From contig CM060177.1 of assembly GCA_030549775.1 (NCBI GenBank), positions 90,079,736-90,143,735 of the forward strand: a DNA stretch of 64,000 nt. Reading direction: 5' to 3'. Source of the stretch: Tamarix chinensis (lineage: Eukaryota > Streptophyta > Magnoliopsida > Caryophyllales > Tamaricaceae). Below, piece after piece: positions 61,145 through 64,000 of this stretch (position 1 is the stretch's first letter; each line of letters begins with the position of its first letter). Position numbers and translations under genes: made by a program. The notes under the pieces were generated by a model. That model saw only the letters and a program-made list of their open reading frames with translations, was not told where the DNA came from and did not search any database.

Positions 61145-61149
61145 ATAAT
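61145..61149. repeat. 5-bp target duplication, right
   Basis: ATAAT, identical to 60654-60658. Confidence 0.88.
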
Positions 61150-63084
61150 AAAAGGGTAGAACGTACACTAATCTAATAAAGTATATTGAGATAAACAACT
61201 GTAAACCATGGGCCTCGGTAGTACCATAACATATGCAATTTGACGGCCCATATTCACTCGCCTTGCCCTCAAAATGAACATGCATGATGCCTGTTCTTCA
61301 TAGAAGACTGTGGGTAGTTTTCTACGTACGGGAGAAAATGTTGAGCACTTTGCTGTCGTAGTTGCATTCTTATTCACACTAGCACGAGCAGCACCAAATG
61401 AGCGTGCATCGATAATTAGAGCATTTGGTTCGATGAATTTTCGGTTCTTCTTGTGTTATATTTGATAACCCTTGTGTGTTTAATTATTCCCTTTGTATAA
61501 TCAATTGAGGTTTAAAGGAACAAACCTAAAATCCAATATAGCTAGTAATTTTGTGAAAGACGTTGATGTTAGCAATGTTGGTCGCCAACCAATCTTGTAA
61601 GGTTTACCATGTGAGAGATATACATGTTAGTGAAGACAAATACACATGCCTCCGAATACCAAACACATATATCTGTGAAGAAGACAAAGTTCAGGAGCCT
61701 GCGAAGACAAGCACACCGTGTTTATAAAGATAAATGCATGTGTAGGTTTGCCACATCAAAGCCGTGTCTAGATGTGTATTTATTATAAGGTGAAGGTGTA
61801 TTATATATACACATAATGTAATGATGAATGTGAGCCTTTATTTGTTAAGAGGCGATTTGTTATAATGGCGAACATGTATTTATCTTTGTTTAGATGTGTA
61901 TTTAGTATAGCAGTGAACATGTATTTGATGTGTCATATAATAATAAATTTATATTTCTATTTGTGTTATGTGTTTTTAATACAGTGGTGAATACGTATTT
62001 GATGTATTGTATAATAGGAAATCGATATTTTTATATGTAATTATGTGCACCTTTAAACTAACACGGGGGGCAATTATATGCATTATAATTATCTTCTTAC
62101 AATTTTCTTCTTGGGTTGAGAAATAGTTAGGACATTAAATATATGAAGATAAAAAATGTATAGAAAGGCAATCCTTTACATGTGTGTTGCCTTCCACCGT
62201 GTCCGCCCCCATATTGGAATTTCTACTAACTTCTATTTTCTAATAATGTATCTGGCATTATACCCTGTTAATAAATAATAATAATGATAATAGAAGGAGG
62301 AGAGGAGAATATACCATCTGTGACATATCATTAGCCTCCAAATTAAGTATGACTTGCAGTACTACATCGACCACGAATAATAAACTAATTATCAATTTTC
62401 ATTTGAACTAGTTTGGAAAAAGAACAACTGTACTAGTGAGCACAACTAATTTTATTTGCACCCGAGGACATGCATGCACTCAGACGTTAACGACTAGGCC
62501 TGAGACCAACTTCTCGAATATATGATAATACTCGTTAAATGGAATATCAAAAAAAAGGGGGGGGGGGCTGGAAGGGAACGTTCATCGGTACAGGAACCCA
62601 TGGCCTATTGAACAAAAAAAGAAGAAAGAACACAACCGCTTCAGTCCCCCTCCAGCTCAGCGGTTCAGGAAAGCCCGGAAGGTCGTCAAACTTACACGGC
62701 CGCTGAGTATTCACGCAAATGCAACTTTTGTGTCTCTGTTTGTTTTATGAAAAAACTGAGGAAAGAAAAAAAAAATTGATAGAAAATGATTTCAATGTGT
62801 TTGGTTATCTGAAAAATTAAAAAGAAAGAAAATAGAAAGAAAAATGCTAATGAAACTTAAGCCCGCTAATTTTCCTTATGATTAGCGAGGGAAAGAAATG
62901 AAATAAGTGAGAAAACTGGGTCGAGGAGAAGATTTTACTACTTGATCATCACTAGGGAGAAAGGTTGGGAAGAGCCGAGCACAAGGCTGTGTGGCATTAG
63001 CAAATGATGACCTGCATATTTGTAGTTTTTGTTGTTGTAACACGAGAAAAAATAGAACACAAACAGAGATACGAGATCACACAC
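61150..63084. other. Intergenic sequence without recognised gene
   Basis: A degenerate repeat of about 70 bp with GTGAACATGTATTTGATG cores covers roughly 61780-62030. A run of about nine G lies near 62560. No coding domain is seen. Confidence 0.35.
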
Positions 63085-63384
63085 CTAATAAGCGACTGAA
63101 TTAAGTACCAGTCTTCGATCACTAAACAAAGTAGTAGAACCCAAACACACCACTTCAGAAGTCATTAGATTTTGACTAAATTTGCTTCCCTGCTGAGCTG
63201 TGTGAGCCATCATTGAGTCCAAATTTTCTTTCAATATATTTATCTGCTTGTCCTTCTTCTCAAACTCAACTCTCATCTCAAATCTTGCCAATCCTATCTC
63301 TGTTGCATGCTTCTGCTCAATCTCTACTGATCTAATCTTTCTAGTACTAATCTGATTTTCCCAGTACTGATCTGATCTATGCAT
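63085..63384 (-). other. Short coiled-coil-like frame of unknown origin
   Basis: A 99-codon frame with a charged, heptad-like centre (RFEMRVEFEKKDKQINILKE). It lies where the next Neprosin exon would be expected, but it does not match that domain. It could be an inserted transposon coding piece or chance. I do not assign a function. Confidence 0.2.
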
Positions 63385-63473
63385 TATACGAAGTAAACTT
63401 TTTTAATTTATCACGGGGAGGGGGTTCCGGGTGCCGGGGGTGAATGAAATAAAAAATGAAATGTTGCACTTGC

Positions 63474-64000
63474 CTTCCAAACCATGATACTGATGTCATA
63501 TTGTCTTCCTCTATATGATGACCTTGGTGAGATTGCTGCTCCGATAGCAATCCTCCTATTGGTATGAACGAAGCCTAAACAAAGTAGGATGTAGCAATAG
63601 GTGAAGAACCTTGGGTTGTTCTCTCCAAAAAGTGTTGGATTAACCTGTACCAAAATGTTAAAATAATGTGGCCTTCAGCTATCTATTTCAGCATTGATTT
63701 AAAAAGTCATGGCGTGGGCTCAAACTTCAAACAAAATAGAAATTCTAGATATATTCAATGGTTGATGAACACAACCCAAGACAATCACTGCTTCTTCCTT
63801 TTCCTTTTCCTATTTCCCAGGGATAAAGATTCCTGCTGGGTTGTATGTACGATGCGAGAAATCGTTGGTTTGTGTACTTGCCTGCCATCTAGCTTCAATG
63901 GTGTTGAGGTCATTACTGAATGAACCAGAAATAACCCATATCTATGACAAGCTAAATTCGTATCCTCCTATTACCTTTGGGTTCCATACATTTATGTTGG
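63474..64000 (-). pseudogene. Neprosin-domain (DUF239) gene remnant, two exons, cut by window edge
   Basis: Exon A (63882 to beyond 64000) reads NVWNPKVIGGYEFS, then IWVISGSFSNDLNTIEARWQ. Exon B (63644-63474) reads VNPTLFGENNPRFFTYC, then LCLGFVHTNRRIAIGAAISP and YDISIMVWK. This is the C-terminal Neprosin domain of plant secreted prolyl-type peptidases and related DUF239 proteins. The intron between them (63881-63645) joins in phase 0 and starts with GC (CAG then GCAAGT) instead of GT. The exon B end also has GCAAGT. A TAG at 63942-63944 falls where Gln is expected, and part of the TYWTSDGY-type segment is missing after TYC. No following exon is found before 63085. It is most likely a decayed gene copy. 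Text before 64000 lies outside the window. Confidence 0.8.

Overview
This window is nuclear DNA of a land plant, most likely an angiosperm with a repeat-rich genome. The reasons are: a nuclear gene for the short plant-type mitochondrial ribosomal protein L6; Arabidopsis-type TTTAGGG telomere-like repeats; plant Ty3 chromoviruses; L1 LINEs with an RRM-containing ORF1; plant hAT, CACTA, Mutator and Stowaway families; and a Neprosin (DUF239) gene remnant. I cannot name the species. Only two loci look like working host genes: uL6m (coding exon 30241-30549, +) and an unrecognised acidic membrane-anchored protein (53591-54349, +). A third host locus, the Neprosin-domain remnant at the right edge, carries an in-frame stop. 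Nearly everything else is transposon-derived.

Left third (1-22.7 kb): an eroded Tekay/Del-like Ty3 chromovirus on the + strand (coding about 600-4770, polypurine tract, 3' LTR 4815-7069) lies against the RNase H region of a second eroded chromovirus (7070-8690). A small integrase fragment follows (9840-9983), then a very large minus-oriented LTR (10626-16006, swollen by TAA repeats). A second large minus-oriented LTR (18131-22066) is a solo LTR. It interrupts the zinc-binding RT tail of an L1 LINE remnant, and the LINE frame resumes exactly across the insertion. All three large LTRs share ends and an internal array of a hairpin-forming motif.

Middle (22.7-46 kb): a hAT element with an 8-bp target duplication (23320-24683) holds a nested smaller element. 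CACTA-like termini (25224 and 29095) flank minisatellites, microsatellites, an interstitial telomeric block and what may be the leader exon of uL6m. Next comes a young Ty3 CRM/Galadriel-like element on the minus strand (32067-38717). It has apparently identical 292-bp LTRs, a tRNA-iMet primer site and a disabled gag-pol, and is flanked by an extraordinary direct duplication of about 74 bp. After it is a full-length but dead L1 LINE on the minus strand (39527-46006) with a long target duplication.

Right third (46-64 kb): a second, larger hAT of the same family (46652-49844) has a perfect 8-bp duplication and an internal tandem array of about 290 bp units. It is followed by Stowaway-type MITEs, the acidic-protein gene, a palindromic Mutator-type MITE (59103-59491), a copia-type solo LTR (60659-61144, perfect ATAAT duplication) and the Neprosin remnant.

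I found no coherent undescribed multigene system. The most unusual signals are the 74-bp duplication around the young Ty3 element, the conserved motif array in three LTRs, the same-strand GACCCG arrays of the two hATs, and the CACTA/telomere-repeat structure around the uL6m leader.
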